64,000 bases of DNA from Thermohalobaculum sp039030915 (GCA_039030915.1 JBCCDG010000006.1:10276-74275); one strand, 5' to 3'. Shown: positions 25,619-34,618, counted from the stretch's first letter. A program made the numbers and translations. The notes: generated by a model not told the origin, from the letters alone.

Positions 25619-26911
25619 ATGCACACCCCGACCACCCCCGGCCCGACGCCAGAGGGCGCCATTCTCGACGCGCGGCACGGCGTTCCCGTGGGTGCGGTCG
25701 ACCACCTGCCCCGCTGGCAGCGACCGGAGGTGCTGTTGATCCTCATGGCCATCGCGTCGCCGCTGGCCTTCGCCACCTGGATGGCGCTTCTCAACAACTT
25801 CGTGGTGGAAAAGGCGGCCTTCGACGGGCTGGATATCGGCGTCCTGCACGTGGCGCGCGAGATCCCGGGCTTTCTCGCCTTCCTCGTCGTCTGGATCCTG
25901 CTCATCATCCGCGAGCAGCTGCTGGCCTATCTCTCGCTGATCCTGCTCGGCCTCGGCACCGCGATCACGGGAGAGCTGCCGACCTTCTGGGGACTGATGT
26001 TCACGACGATCCTGTCGTCCATCGGCTTTCACTACTACGAGACGATCAACCAGTCGCTGCAGCTTCAGTGGCTGTCGAAGGAGCGCGCGCCGGTCGCCAT
26101 CGGGCGCATCGTGGCGGCGGGTTCGGTCGGCTCGCTCATCGTCTTCGGCTGCATCATCGCGGCCTGGCGGTTCTTCGATATCCCGTATTCGGCCGTCTAC
26201 TGGACCGCGGGCCTCACCTGCGCGGGAATCGCCGCCTTCTGCTGGATCGCCTTTCCCCGCTTTGCCGCCCCGGTGGTGCAGAACAAGGAGATGGTGCTGC
26301 GCGCGCGCTACTGGCTCTACTACGCGCTCGTCTTCATCGGGGGTGCGCGGCGGCAGATCTTCATCGTCTTCGCGCCGTTCATGATGGTCGAGCATTTTGG
26401 GCTGGAGGTGCACGAGGTCACGGGCCTCATGCTCGTGAACTACCTCTTCGTCTTCTGGTTCGCGCCGGTGGCGGGCAAGCTCATCCAGCGCTTCGGGGAG
26501 CGGCTGGCGCTCGTCGCCGAGTATATCGGCCTCTTCATCGTCTTCACGCTCTACGCCGGGGTCTATTTCCTCGACTGGGGGCTGTGGCTGGCGATGGCGC
26601 TCTACGTGATCGACCATATGCTCTTCAGCCTAGCCATCGCGCACAAGACCTATTTCCAGAAGATCGCGGATCCGGCGGATCAGGCGCCGACGGCGGCGGT
26701 GGCCTTCACCATCAACCATATCGCCGCCGTCACCCTGCCCGCGCCGCTCGGCCTTCTCTGGCTCGCCTCGCCCGGCACGGTCTTCGCGCTGGCCGCGGCT
26801 CTTGCGCTCATGTCGCTGGTCCTCGCCCTCCTCGTCCCGCGCCACCCCGTCGCAGGGTGCGAGACGACGCTGAGCCCACCCGCAGCCCCCCTGCAGCAGC
26901 CGGCCGAATAG
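25619..26911 (+). CDS. MFS transporter
   Basis: The 430-residue protein has about twelve membrane segments after a 35-residue hydrophilic N-terminus. It is an MFS permease by its overall segment pattern and the loop VAGKLIQRFGERLAL between segments 8 and 9. Its first loop lacks the classical charged MFS motif A, so the substrate class is unclear. The ATG at 25619 has GGGGAGGAG upstream. The MATE gene starts three bases after its stop, so the two transporters are cotranscribed. Confidence 0.82.
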   Translation: MHTPTTPGPTPEGAILDARHGVPVGAVDHLPRWQRPEVLLILMAIASPLAFATWMALLNNFVVEKAAFDGLDIGVLHVAREIPGFLAFLVVWILLIIREQLLAYLSLILLGLGTAITGELPTFWGLMFTTILSSIGFHYYETINQSLQLQWLSKERAPVAIGRIVAAGSVGSLIVFGCIIAAWRFFDIPYSAVYWTAGLTCAGIAAFCWIAFPRFAAPVVQNKEMVLRARYWLYYALVFIGGARRQIFIVFAPFMMVEHFGLEVHEVTGLMLVNYLFVFWFAPVAGKLIQRFGERLALVAEYIGLFIVFTLYAGVYFLDWGLWLAMALYVIDHMLFSLAIAHKTYFQKIADPADQAPTAAVAFTINHIAAVTLPAPLGLLWLASPGTVFALAAALALMSLVLALLVPRHPVAGCETTLSPPAAPLQQPAE

Positions 26912-26914
26912 ACC

Positions 26915-28414
26915 GTGGCGCGGGCTTCGTCGGGCGCGCAGGCCCGCTTCACCCAGGGGTCCACCATGCGCCATGTCGCGGTCATGACCGCGACCAGCGC
27001 CGTGGGGCTGATGGCGCTCTTTCTCGTTGATGCGCTCAACCTCTTCTACATCTCGCTGCTGGGGCAGGAGGAACTCGCCGCCGCCATCGGATTTGCGGGC
27101 ACGTTCCAGTTCTTCCTCGTCTCGGTCTCCATCGGCCTCGCCATCGCCGCATCGGCCACGGTGAGCCGCGCGATCGGGGAGGGAGACCGGGACGGCGCGC
27201 GGGAGAAGGCGGGCACGGCGCTGGCCGTTCTCCTCGGCGTCCTCACGCTCACCGCCATCGCCGCCTTCGTGTTCCGCGCCGACGCGCTGGCGCTTCTCGG
27301 CGCGACGGGCCGGACAGCTGCACTGGCGGAGCGCTACCTTGCCATCGTGCTGCCTGCGATCCCGCTCCTCGGCGTCGCCATGGTCACCTCGGGCCTCCTG
27401 CGCGCGGAGGGCGATGCCAGGCGGGCCATGACCGTCACGCTGTCGGGCGGGGCGCTGGCGGCCGTGCTCGACCCGATCTTCATCTTCGCCCTCGGCCTCG
27501 GCCTCGACGGGACGGCCATCGTCGCGGTGCTGACCCGCGCCTTCATCGCAGGCCTCGGCCTCTGGTACGTCACGCGCGTCCACAGCCTCCTCGGCGCGCC
27601 CGCGGCCGCACGGCTCGGGCGGGACACGGCCTCCCTCCTCCGCATCGCGGGCCCGGCTGTGGCCACGCAGCTTTCGACGCCCTTCGGCCTCGCCTACCTC
27701 ACCCGCGTGGTGGCCGAGCACGGGGACGAGGCGGTGGCGGGCTGGGCGGTCGTCGGCCGCGTCGGCACCGTCGCCTTCGGCGGGCTCTACGCCATGTCCG
27801 GCGCCGTCGGCCCGATATTCGGGCAAAACGCGGGGGCGGGGCTCAACGAACGCATCCGCAGCACCTATCGCGATGCGCTGATCCTGGCCGCGGCCTATGT
27901 CGCCGTCGTCTGGGCCGTTCTCTGGCTCGCGCAGGACTGGCTGGTCGCAGGCTTCGGGATGACCGGCGCGGGCGAGGCGGTGGTGTGCGCCTTCACCGCC
28001 TACGGGGCGGGCGCCTTTCTTTTCACCGGTTGGCTCTTCGTCTCCAACGCGGCCTGCAACAATCTCGGCCGGCCCCTCTGGTCCACGGGCTTCAACTGGT
28101 CGCGCGACGCGGGCGCGATCCCGCTTCTGGCCTTCGGCACCTCGGCCGGGGTGGTCGCCCTCGGGCCGGAGACGGCCGTCGCGATCCAGGCGCTCGCCGC
28201 CCTCATCGTCGGCAGCCTCGCCGTCATTCTCACCCGGGTCCATCTCCGCCGGGCCGCGCCGATCGAGCGTGACGGCGCGGGCCCCCTGTCGCTCGACGTC
28301 GCCCCCTTCGCATCGGCCCGCAGCATCCTCGGCGCCACCACCGGCCCGGTCGCCAGCAAGAACGGCGCGCAGGATGAGACGCCGGGTCTGGTGCCGGACG
28401 AGACGAGGCGCTAG
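26915..28414 (+). CDS. MATE-family multidrug/Na+ efflux transporter
   Basis: The 499-residue protein has twelve membrane segments in two related halves, as in NorM/DinF-type antiporters that expel cationic drugs or metabolites using Na+ or H+. Typical stretches are FYISLLGQEELAAAIGFAG in segment 1-2 and the MVTSGLLRAEGDARRAM loop. It starts with GTG at 26915, three bases after the MFS stop; an ATG at 26966 is an alternative. The last 60 residues are hydrophilic. Confidence 0.87.
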   Translation: MARASSGAQARFTQGSTMRHVAVMTATSAVGLMALFLVDALNLFYISLLGQEELAAAIGFAGTFQFFLVSVSIGLAIAASATVSRAIGEGDRDGAREKAGTALAVLLGVLTLTAIAAFVFRADALALLGATGRTAALAERYLAIVLPAIPLLGVAMVTSGLLRAEGDARRAMTVTLSGGALAAVLDPIFIFALGLGLDGTAIVAVLTRAFIAGLGLWYVTRVHSLLGAPAAARLGRDTASLLRIAGPAVATQLSTPFGLAYLTRVVAEHGDEAVAGWAVVGRVGTVAFGGLYAMSGAVGPIFGQNAGAGLNERIRSTYRDALILAAAYVAVVWAVLWLAQDWLVAGFGMTGAGEAVVCAFTAYGAGAFLFTGWLFVSNAACNNLGRPLWSTGFNWSRDAGAIPLLAFGTSAGVVALGPETAVAIQALAALIVGSLAVILTRVHLRRAAPIERDGAGPLSLDVAPFASARSILGATTGPVASKNGAQDETPGLVPDETRR

Positions 28415-28509
28415 GAACGCCGCCGAAACCGCAGGCGAGGGCATGCCCTCGCGCCTGTCAGACCGCAGAGCCATCGCCGAACCGGCCCTCCCGAAAAAGG
28501 ACCGCCTCC

Positions 28510-28830
28510 ATGCCGAAGATCACCTATATCGAGCACAACGGGACCGAGCACGTCGTCGACGTAGCCGAGGGCCTCACGGTCATGGAGGGCGCCGTTACCA
28601 ACAACATCCCGGGCATCGATGCGGATTGCGGCGGCGCCTGTGCCTGCTCCACCTGCCACGTCTATGTGGACCCGGCCTGGACCGATAAACTGCCGGCAAA
28701 GGAAGACATGGAGGTCGACATGCTCGACTTCGCCTATGAGCCGCAGGAGAACTCGCGCCTCACCTGTCAGCTCAAGGTCACGCCCGCGCTCGACGGTCTG
28801 GTCGTGCGCATGCCGGAGAAGCAGATCTGA
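28510..28830 (+). CDS. [2Fe-2S] ferredoxin, adrenodoxin type
   Basis: The 106-residue electron carrier has the cluster ligands Cys40, Cys46, Cys49 (CX5CX2C) and Cys86. The acidic helix EDMEVDMLDFA is the partner-docking region of adrenodoxin-like proteins, which feed cytochrome P450s, Fe-S assembly or dioxygenases. No isc or P450 gene is near, so the partner is unknown. Its stop codon overlaps the likely start of the downstream secreted protein gene. Confidence 0.93.
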   Translation: MPKITYIEHNGTEHVVDVAEGLTVMEGAVTNNIPGIDADCGGACACSTCHVYVDPAWTDKLPAKEDMEVDMLDFAYEPQENSRLTCQLKVTPALDGLVVRMPEKQI

Positions 28831-29639
28831 GCCGTAGTGCCGCAGCGCTCGCCCACGCCGCCTGTCTCGCCACGTCGCTGGCTGCGGGCGGTGCCCTCGC
28901 CTGCGACTATCCGGGCCCGCCCCTCGACGCAGGGGAGGCGCGCGACGCTGGCCCAGGCATAGTCTGGGCCGCGTACTCGGACGCGACGGACCGCTATCCC
29001 CACGGCGCGCTCGGAGACGCTTGGGAGGCCGGCGGCCTGCGTGCCATGGCCGTCCTGCCCGACGGCCGCTATTTCGGCCCCTGTGAGGCAGTGGCGATCC
29101 TGCCCGAGACCCGCGTCTTCGAGGACATCACCCCCCGTCTCGCCGACGTCACTGGCGACGGGCTGACGGATGCCATCGTGATCGAGGCCGACCGGAGCCT
29201 CGGCGCGCAGCTCGCCATCTACGGGATCGTGGAGGGCCAGCTCTCCAAGATCGCCGCCACCCCCTTCATCGGCCGCGCCAACCGCTGGCTCGCGCCCGCC
29301 GCCATTGCCGATTTCGACGGCGACGGCGTGGACGATGTGGCCTATGTCGAGACGCCCCATATCGGCGGCACCCTCCGCCTCTGGTCATTCGCGGGCGGCG
29401 CGCCGCGCGAGATCGCCCGCCATCCGGGCGTCAGCAACCACCGCTTCGGCGCGCGCGCCATCGTCTCCACCCTCCGCCGCTGCGCCGGGGACTATGACAG
29501 GCCCGTGATCCTCCTGCCCGACCAGGCATGGACCGCCATCGTTGCCCTTCGTCTCGAGGGCGATAGTTTTGTCAAGGAGACGGTTTCGAGAACAGCCGAT
29601 GCGGCGACGCTTCGAAGGCTCGCCGCCTGCGAGGATTAG
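28827..29639 (+). CDS. Secreted FG-GAP/VCBS repeat protein with apparent CTG start
   Basis: The reading frame contains two Ca-binding-like FG-GAP loops (DVTGDGLTDA and DFDGDGVDDV) and ends at the TAG at 29637-29639. The first in-frame ATG is at 29046, but the frame upstream is clearly coding: it gives a signal peptide (SRSAAALAHAACLATSLAAG) and then AAYSDATDRYPHGALGD, a stretch I recall in Rhodobacterales homologues. No ATG, GTG or TTG lies between the ferredoxin stop and 29046. A CTG at 28827-28829 overlaps the ferredoxin TGA (CTGA) and has GGAGA eight bases upstream, so I take it as the start (270 residues). A lost start codon is the alternative. Function is unknown; it is likely periplasmic. 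Confidence 0.75.
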   Translation: MSRSAAALAHAACLATSLAAGGALACDYPGPPLDAGEARDAGPGIVWAAYSDATDRYPHGALGDAWEAGGLRAMAVLPDGRYFGPCEAVAILPETRVFEDITPRLADVTGDGLTDAIVIEADRSLGAQLAIYGIVEGQLSKIAATPFIGRANRWLAPAAIADFDGDGVDDVAYVETPHIGGTLRLWSFAGGAPREIARHPGVSNHRFGARAIVSTLRRCAGDYDRPVILLPDQAWTAIVALRLEGDSFVKETVSRTADAATLRRLAACED

Positions 29640-29641
29640 TG

Positions 29642-30442
29642 ATGCCCGGACACCGCCCGCTGATCGGCGTCAGCGCCAATGCCCACCGCGTCAACGACAC
29701 CTATGACGCGCAGATCTCGGGCGACCGCACGCTGGAGGCGGTGGTGGAGGCGGCGGGCTGCTGGCCGATCATCCTGCCCGGGATGCCCGCGGCGGCCGGC
29801 ACGGCGGAGATCGTGGAGCTTATCGACGGCCTCGTGCTCACCGGCGCGCGCCCGAACGTGCATCCGGACGAATACGGCGAGGCGGATGACGGCCGCCACG
29901 GCCCCTTCGACCGCGGGCGGGACGGCGTGATGCTGCCGCTTCTGCGCGCGATGATCGAGGCGGGTAAGCCCGTATTTGGCATCTGCCGCGGCATCCAGGA
30001 GATGAACGTCGCCTTCGGCGGGACGCTCCATCCGGAGGTGCGGGACGAGCCCGGCCGGATGAACCACCGCATGCCACCCGGCGAAAAGGATCCGGGCGTT
30101 ATCTTTCGCAAGCGCCATAGCGTGCATCTGCGCCCCGGCGGCCCGGTGGCCGAGCTTCTGGGCGCCGAGGAGATCGTCACGAACTCGCTGCACGGCCAGG
30201 CGGTCTGGAAAGCCGGCGAGCGCATCATGCTCGAAGGCTGGGCCGAGGACGGCACCGTCGAGGCCATCTCTGTCGCCGGCGCCCGCCGCTTCGCGCTGGG
30301 TGTCCAGTGGCACGCGGAATACGACCCCAAGGACGACGCCGTCCACCGCCCGCTATGGCATGCCTTCGGCGAGGACGCTCACGCCGCCCGCGCCGAACGC
30401 ACCCTGACCGATCCCCACGCCCCGGCCCGCCGCCACGGCTGA
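29642..30442 (+). CDS. Class I glutamine amidotransferase-like hydrolase (peptidase C26, PuuD type)
   Basis: The 266-residue enzyme resembles gamma-glutamyl-gamma-aminobutyrate hydrolase, which frees GABA from gamma-Glu-GABA in putrescine breakdown. The nucleophile is Cys115 in GICRGIQEMN, and the C-terminal part of the triad lies in GVQWHAEY (His and Glu). The PTGAR-like LVLTGARPNVHP stretch near 65-75 is typical of the group. It begins three bases after the FG-GAP gene stop. No other put/puu gene is present, so the exact substrate is uncertain. Confidence 0.85.
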   Translation: MPGHRPLIGVSANAHRVNDTYDAQISGDRTLEAVVEAAGCWPIILPGMPAAAGTAEIVELIDGLVLTGARPNVHPDEYGEADDGRHGPFDRGRDGVMLPLLRAMIEAGKPVFGICRGIQEMNVAFGGTLHPEVRDEPGRMNHRMPPGEKDPGVIFRKRHSVHLRPGGPVAELLGAEEIVTNSLHGQAVWKAGERIMLEGWAEDGTVEAISVAGARRFALGVQWHAEYDPKDDAVHRPLWHAFGEDAHAARAERTLTDPHAPARRHG

Positions 30443-31372
30443 GCCTTCCCGGCATCGACCCGCGCAAATGCCGGCGTTCACGGGCTCGCAGACCGGCACG
30501 GCACGGGCTCCGCATGGCGAACCCGCCCCATCGAGCCGTCAGCCAGCGGGCAATCACCGCACTGGTCGAGTACCGCTGCGCGCCGGCGCCATGCCCGGAT
30601 CACGGCACCCGATTGCTGAGGTCAACTGGTGCGTCGATCGCGGCAAAGAAGCCACAAGACACTGCTACTTCCGGATCTCTCCGATCGACGGTCCGGCCGC
30701 ATCGTCAAGGGGAGGTCCGATGTGCACTGGCCCGCGAACGGCGTGTCGGCTTGCCTACATGGCACCCTTCCCGACGGCGTGTCCGTCGCCCCGAACCGCG
30801 CGCCCGTCAATCCAGTGCAACGGCGCAAGGCGTCGAGGGGGCCCATCACACCATCGCGTCAAGGCGCTTAATCGGCCCTTTCAGACCTGCCCGGGCCACA
30901 ACTGGAGCGAAGCGGCGCATCGAGTGCCGAACACGGCCTGCACGACGCCAAGACCACCAACTGCCTCGGTCGTAGCAACGGAAACGTCGCGCCGACCGAT
31001 CGCGCATGTCTGCGCCCACCGATTGAGCCCCGCGGAAAGCTTCAGCCACACACGAGCCTCTCGCCCTCCTGAGCGCGGCGCAGCACGCCGAGCACGTGGC
31101 ACCGTGCCTGCACCGGCCTCATCGAGCGATGAACGCTCCGAGCCCGGCCTGGCGCGTCGGCTACCAGATCGCGACATGCCGCGCGCCACCTGTAAATGCT
31201 TCACTCATCGCAGAGTGCCGCTCCGCTGCATCGAATATCATTCACAGCATCGCCTTTGCCCAAATGTTCGCTCAACGGTCATAACTCGCAGCCAAAGCTG
31301 ACGTGGGCGGGCGCGGGCGGGGTGATCGCGAGTACCGGCCCGCGAGCAGGACAACGCGCTCCGCTGCGCCGC
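30443..31372. other. Gene-poor stretch of about 930 bases
   Basis: An 834-base plus-strand frame (30468-31301) is open here, but it has no ribosome site, ordinary nucleotide composition at all codon positions and no recognisable motif, so I do not call it. The AT content rises toward 31200-31300. The half-site TGACGTGGGCGGGCGCGGG at 31299-31317 matches the arms of the inverted repeat at 20.5 kb. Confidence 0.55.
31299..31320 (+). repeat. Solo copy of the 20.5-kb inverted-repeat arm
   Basis: The 22 bases match the arm at 20580-20601 at 19-20 positions and the inverted arm at 20491-20470 similarly. Like the other pair it lies within 80 bases downstream of a minus-strand gene end. Confidence 0.45.
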
Positions 31373-32776
31373 TCAGCCGGCGCGATCGGTCAGGAGGACG
31401 CGTCGGAGGATGGCATAGAGGTCATCGACCCGGATCGGCTTTGCCAGATAGCCGTCCATGCTGGCGGAGAGATAGGTCGCCCGGTCCGCCTCGCGCGCGT
31501 TTGCCGTCAGCGCGACGATCGGCACGTCCCGCCCCTCGGCCCGGATCCGACGTGTCGCCTCGAGCCCGTCCATCACCGGCAACTGGATGTCCATCAGCAC
31601 GAGGTCGGTGGGACGCGCGGCCACGGCCCGCACCGCCTCACCCCCGTCCGACGCCATGGCCAGGGTCGCGCCTGTCGGCGCCAGCATCGCCTGAAGGAGC
31701 GCGCGGTTCATCGCCACGTCCTCGACGATCAGAATCTGCTTGCCGACGAGGGATGGCACCGCTTCCTCACTGCCGCTATCACTCCTGCTCTGTCGCCCGG
31801 CAGGCACGATCCGGGCATCGCCTGCCTGCGCCTTCGCCGCCGCCGACGGGCTGCGCACCACTTCGAAGAGTACGTCCATCAGCTGCTCCGGCGCCTCCCG
31901 GCGCACCAGCCTGTCGATCCCCGCCACGGCCGCATGCGCCGCCGTCGCCCCGCTCAGCACGATGCGCAGGTCGCTGCCCTCGCCCGCCGCGCGCAGCGCC
32001 GCGACCGTCTCTGCCACGCGTTCGCCAGACATCGTCGCGCTCAGCACTGCGAAGTCATAGGGCATCCCGTGCTGCGCCTGACCCGCCACCGCCGCCGCCG
32101 CCTCGGCCGGGTTGGCGATGAAATCGGTCGCGAGGGTCGAGGTGCCGAGCGACCGCTGAACGCGCCCGGGGCTCAGCACAGGATCGCGCAAGGTCAGGAG
32201 CCGCCGCCGCTCGAAAGCCAGCCCCCAGCGCACCGGCGCGGCCGTGGCCGGCCCGGCGGCGCCCGCGAGCCGGAGCAGGCAGCGCGCGATGCCCGGCGCC
32301 TCGCTCACGACGGGTGCCGCGACGCCCAGCTCCCAGGCTGCCGCCATCAGCGCCGCATGGGCCTGTGCCGCCTCCCCGCCCGGGTCGGGCACCGGCCGCG
32401 ACCCGCCGGTGAAGCGCACGGCCTCGATGACCAGATCCTGTGCCGTCTCCCCGAAATCGGCCTGTCCGCGCCACAGCGCGATACCCGCGATGCCCCGCGG
32501 CCCGACCGTGATGGCCCAGGCCAGAAGCGCATCGAGGAGCGGAACGAATGCCTCCGCCCCCGACGCGCCCGAATTGTCCCCGTCAGCGCGCGACGCGCCG
32601 TACCCCACGGCATTCCCGTCGCCTTGGGCCGCTGAAGCAGCGCCCTCCGGCACCGGCGCCCCCCTCAGCGCAGGATCGTCGAACAGCAGGAATTCCGGCG
32701 CGGCATCGCCCGCACGCCCGGCCGCCTCCGCGACCGCGCGAAACAGATGGTCCTTCGCACGAGCTGCTGGGATCAT
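31373..32776 (-). CDS. Response regulator with degenerate N-terminal region, pseudo-receiver and C-terminal receiver
   Basis: The 467-residue protein ends in a canonical receiver domain (about 345-462): acidic pair in LIVEDVAMN, phospho-accepting Asp in LVLMDIQLPVMDG, Thr in VALTANA and Lys in GYLAKPI. Before it (about 225-310) lies a receiver-like stretch in which the Asp position reads LSATMSGE, so it cannot be phosphorylated. The first 220 residues look like a worn histidine-kinase core (ALLAWAITV, DLVIEAVRFTGG) with no conserved H-box or ATP lid. It resembles the tail of a hybrid kinase. No DNA-binding domain is present. It is divergent in expression control from mutT by an 87-base spacer on the same strand. 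Confidence 0.75.
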   Translation of the reverse strand: MIPAARAKDHLFRAVAEAAGRAGDAAPEFLLFDDPALRGAPVPEGAASAAQGDGNAVGYGASRADGDNSGASGAEAFVPLLDALLAWAITVGPRGIAGIALWRGQADFGETAQDLVIEAVRFTGGSRPVPDPGGEAAQAHAALMAAAWELGVAAPVVSEAPGIARCLLRLAGAAGPATAAPVRWGLAFERRRLLTLRDPVLSPGRVQRSLGTSTLATDFIANPAEAAAAVAGQAQHGMPYDFAVLSATMSGERVAETVAALRAAGEGSDLRIVLSGATAAHAAVAGIDRLVRREAPEQLMDVLFEVVRSPSAAAKAQAGDARIVPAGRQSRSDSGSEEAVPSLVGKQILIVEDVAMNRALLQAMLAPTGATLAMASDGGEAVRAVAARPTDLVLMDIQLPVMDGLEATRRIRAEGRDVPIVALTANAREADRATYLSASMDGYLAKPIRVDDLYAILRRVLLTDRAG

Positions 32777-32870
32777 GGCACTCTTACAACAACGATTATG
32801 TCGGGAAACCTAGTTGCGGGATTGAGCGGGATTGAGCCTGAAACTTGGTGGAACGAAGGAATCTTACAAC
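32777..32870 (-). promoter_or_regulatory. Upstream region of the receiver gene with two kinds of repeat
   Basis: TCTTACAAC occurs at 32782-32790 and again at 32862-32870 (TTGTAAGA on the gene's strand), 80 bases apart, the far copy overlapping the mutT stop. Between them CGGGATTGAG is repeated in tandem at 32817-32826 and 32827-32836. The stretch is AT-rich for the window. Repeats this close to a start suggest regulator binding. Confidence 0.4.
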
Positions 32871-33262
32871 CAATCTTGAAGCATCGGCACAAGCGGTACA
32901 TCTGCCGCAGGCATCGGAAAATCGCGAAGTTCCGCCTTGTGCGCCCATGCCAGCCGCTGCCCCTCCCTCGAGCGCGGCACCCCCTGCCACTTCCGGCAGG
33001 CATAAAGTGGCATCAAAAGATGAAAATCCGGATAAGCGTGGCTCGCGAAGGTAAGCGGCGCGAGGCAGCTCTCGACCGTGGAGACGTCAAGCTCCTCGGC
33101 CAGCTCGCGGATGAGGCAGGCCTCGGGCGTCTCCCCCGGCTCGACCTTGCCGCCCGGAAACTCCCAGAGCCCGGCCATCGACTTGCCCGCAGGCCGCTGG
33201 GCCAGCAGCACCCGGCCGTCCGGGTCGATGAGCGCCGCGGCGGCAACGAGCACGATGCTCAC
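32864..33262 (-). CDS. mutT: 8-oxo-dGTP diphosphatase (Nudix, MutT)
   Basis: The 132-residue enzyme cleans oxidised dGTP from the nucleotide pool. The Nudix box is complete at residues 38-60 (GKVEPGE...RELAEELDV, with Asp in place of the penultimate Gly). The GTG start overlaps the argJ stop by four bases (GTGA), so it is translationally coupled to argJ, as commonly seen in Rhodobacterales. Confidence 0.92.
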   Translation of the reverse strand: MSIVLVAAAALIDPDGRVLLAQRPAGKSMAGLWEFPGGKVEPGETPEACLIRELAEELDVSTVESCLAPLTFASHAYPDFHLLMPLYACRKWQGVPRSREGQRLAWAHKAELRDFPMPAADVPLVPMLQDWL

Positions 33263-34611
33263 GAGCGATAGTCCGCGTTGATCTCGATGTAGCGCTTGGT
33301 GAGGTCGCAGCTGTGCACCACGGCTCGCCCCGTCCCGATGCCGAGATCGACACCGATCTCGATCTCATCGCCTTCCATATAGGCGGCCGCCTTCTCCTCA
33401 TCGTAGTCCGAGGAACGCCAGCCGGCTTCGGCCAGCACCAGGTCGCCGAAGCGGATGCGCAGCCGGTCGCGCTCCGCCGGCTCGCCGGCCTTGCCCACCG
33501 CCATGACGATGCGGCCCCAGTTCGGGTCCTCGCCCGCGATGGCGGTCTTGACGAGCGGTGAGTTGCCGATGGCAAGCCCCACGGCCCGCGCCGACGCATC
33601 CGAGACCGCGCCCTCGACGACGATGCGCACCAGCTTCGTCGCCCCCTCCCCGTCCTTCACCACCTGGATGGCGAGATCGTGCATCACCGAGCAGAGCGCC
33701 GCCTCGAAGGCCCCGAAACGCGGATCCTTCGCCTCGAGGATCGGCATCATCGGGGCCTTGCCGGTGGCGGCCACCAGCAGGCTGTCCGAGGTCGATGTGT
33801 CGCCGTCGACCGTGATGGCGTTGAAGGTCCGGTCGGTCAGCCGGGCGACCGTCTCCTGCAGGAGCGCGCGGTCGATGGCGGCGTCGGTGAAGATGAAGAC
33901 CAGCATCGTCGCCATGTCCGGCGCGATCATGCCGGAACCCTTGGCGATCCCGGCAATGCGCACCGGCGCGCCATCCAGCACCACCTCGGCCGAGGAGCCC
34001 TTGGGGAAGGTGTCGGTCGTCATTATGGCCCGCGCCGCCGCTTCGTCCGGCCCCGGACCCAGCCGCGCCGCCATCTCGGCGAGCTTTGCGGCGATTCGGC
34101 CGTGGTCGAGCGGCTCCCCGATCACGCCGGTCGACGCGATGAAGACGGCGCTGCCGGGCAGGCCCAGCGCCGCGCCCGCCGCTTCCGTCACCCGCGCCAC
34201 CGCCTCCTCCCCGTTCCGCCCGGTGAAGGCATTGGCATTGCCCGCGTTGACCACCAGCCCGAAGCCTCGGCCGGTGGAGAGCCCGCCCGCAAGCCCTGCC
34301 GCATGCTCGGCCAGGATGGTCTCGCAGCGATGGACGGGCGCGGAGCGGGTCGACGAGCGCGTGAAGGTGCCGGCCACCACGGTTCCGGGCGCCAGGCGCG
34401 CCAGCAGAACGTCGTCCCGCCCCGTGTATCGCGTGCCCGAATTGGCCGTGACAGTCTCGAGCCCCGCGATGACGGGCAGCGGCGGGAAGGCGGCGGGCGC
34501 AAGCGGGGAGACGGCAGGGCCCTCGACCGCACCCGTGAGCGCCTTGATGCGCGCGTCTATCGCCGCGCGCTCCGCTCTCAGCCGTGCGAGCTCCCCGCCA
34601 TCTCCGGTCAT
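33259..34611 (-). CDS. argJ: Glutamate N-acetyltransferase / amino-acid acetyltransferase (ArgJ)
   Basis: The 450-residue proenzyme catalyses the acetyl-recycling step of arginine synthesis. It cleaves itself into two chains at Ala234-Thr235 in MATMLVF; Thr235 becomes the nucleophile. The GDTSTSDS and GNSPLVKTA stretches of the family are present. An extra N-terminal coiled stretch of about 30 residues (LARLRAERAAIDARIKAL) precedes the usual start of homology. The gene sits seven bases downstream of the parvulin gene and overlaps mutT. Confidence 0.95.
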   Translation of the reverse strand: MTGDGGELARLRAERAAIDARIKALTGAVEGPAVSPLAPAAFPPLPVIAGLETVTANSGTRYTGRDDVLLARLAPGTVVAGTFTRSSTRSAPVHRCETILAEHAAGLAGGLSTGRGFGLVVNAGNANAFTGRNGEEAVARVTEAAGAALGLPGSAVFIASTGVIGEPLDHGRIAAKLAEMAARLGPGPDEAAARAIMTTDTFPKGSSAEVVLDGAPVRIAGIAKGSGMIAPDMATMLVFIFTDAAIDRALLQETVARLTDRTFNAITVDGDTSTSDSLLVAATGKAPMMPILEAKDPRFGAFEAALCSVMHDLAIQVVKDGEGATKLVRIVVEGAVSDASARAVGLAIGNSPLVKTAIAGEDPNWGRIVMAVGKAGEPAERDRLRIRFGDLVLAEAGWRSSDYDEEKAAAYMEGDEIEIGVDLGIGTGRAVVHSCDLTKRYIEINADYRS

Positions 34612-34618
34612 CCGTGCG

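Noticed and set aside
30468..31301. Open frame of 277 codons in a gene-poor stretch
   Set aside because: No ribosome site, no codon-position bias visible, composition like random translation, no motif.
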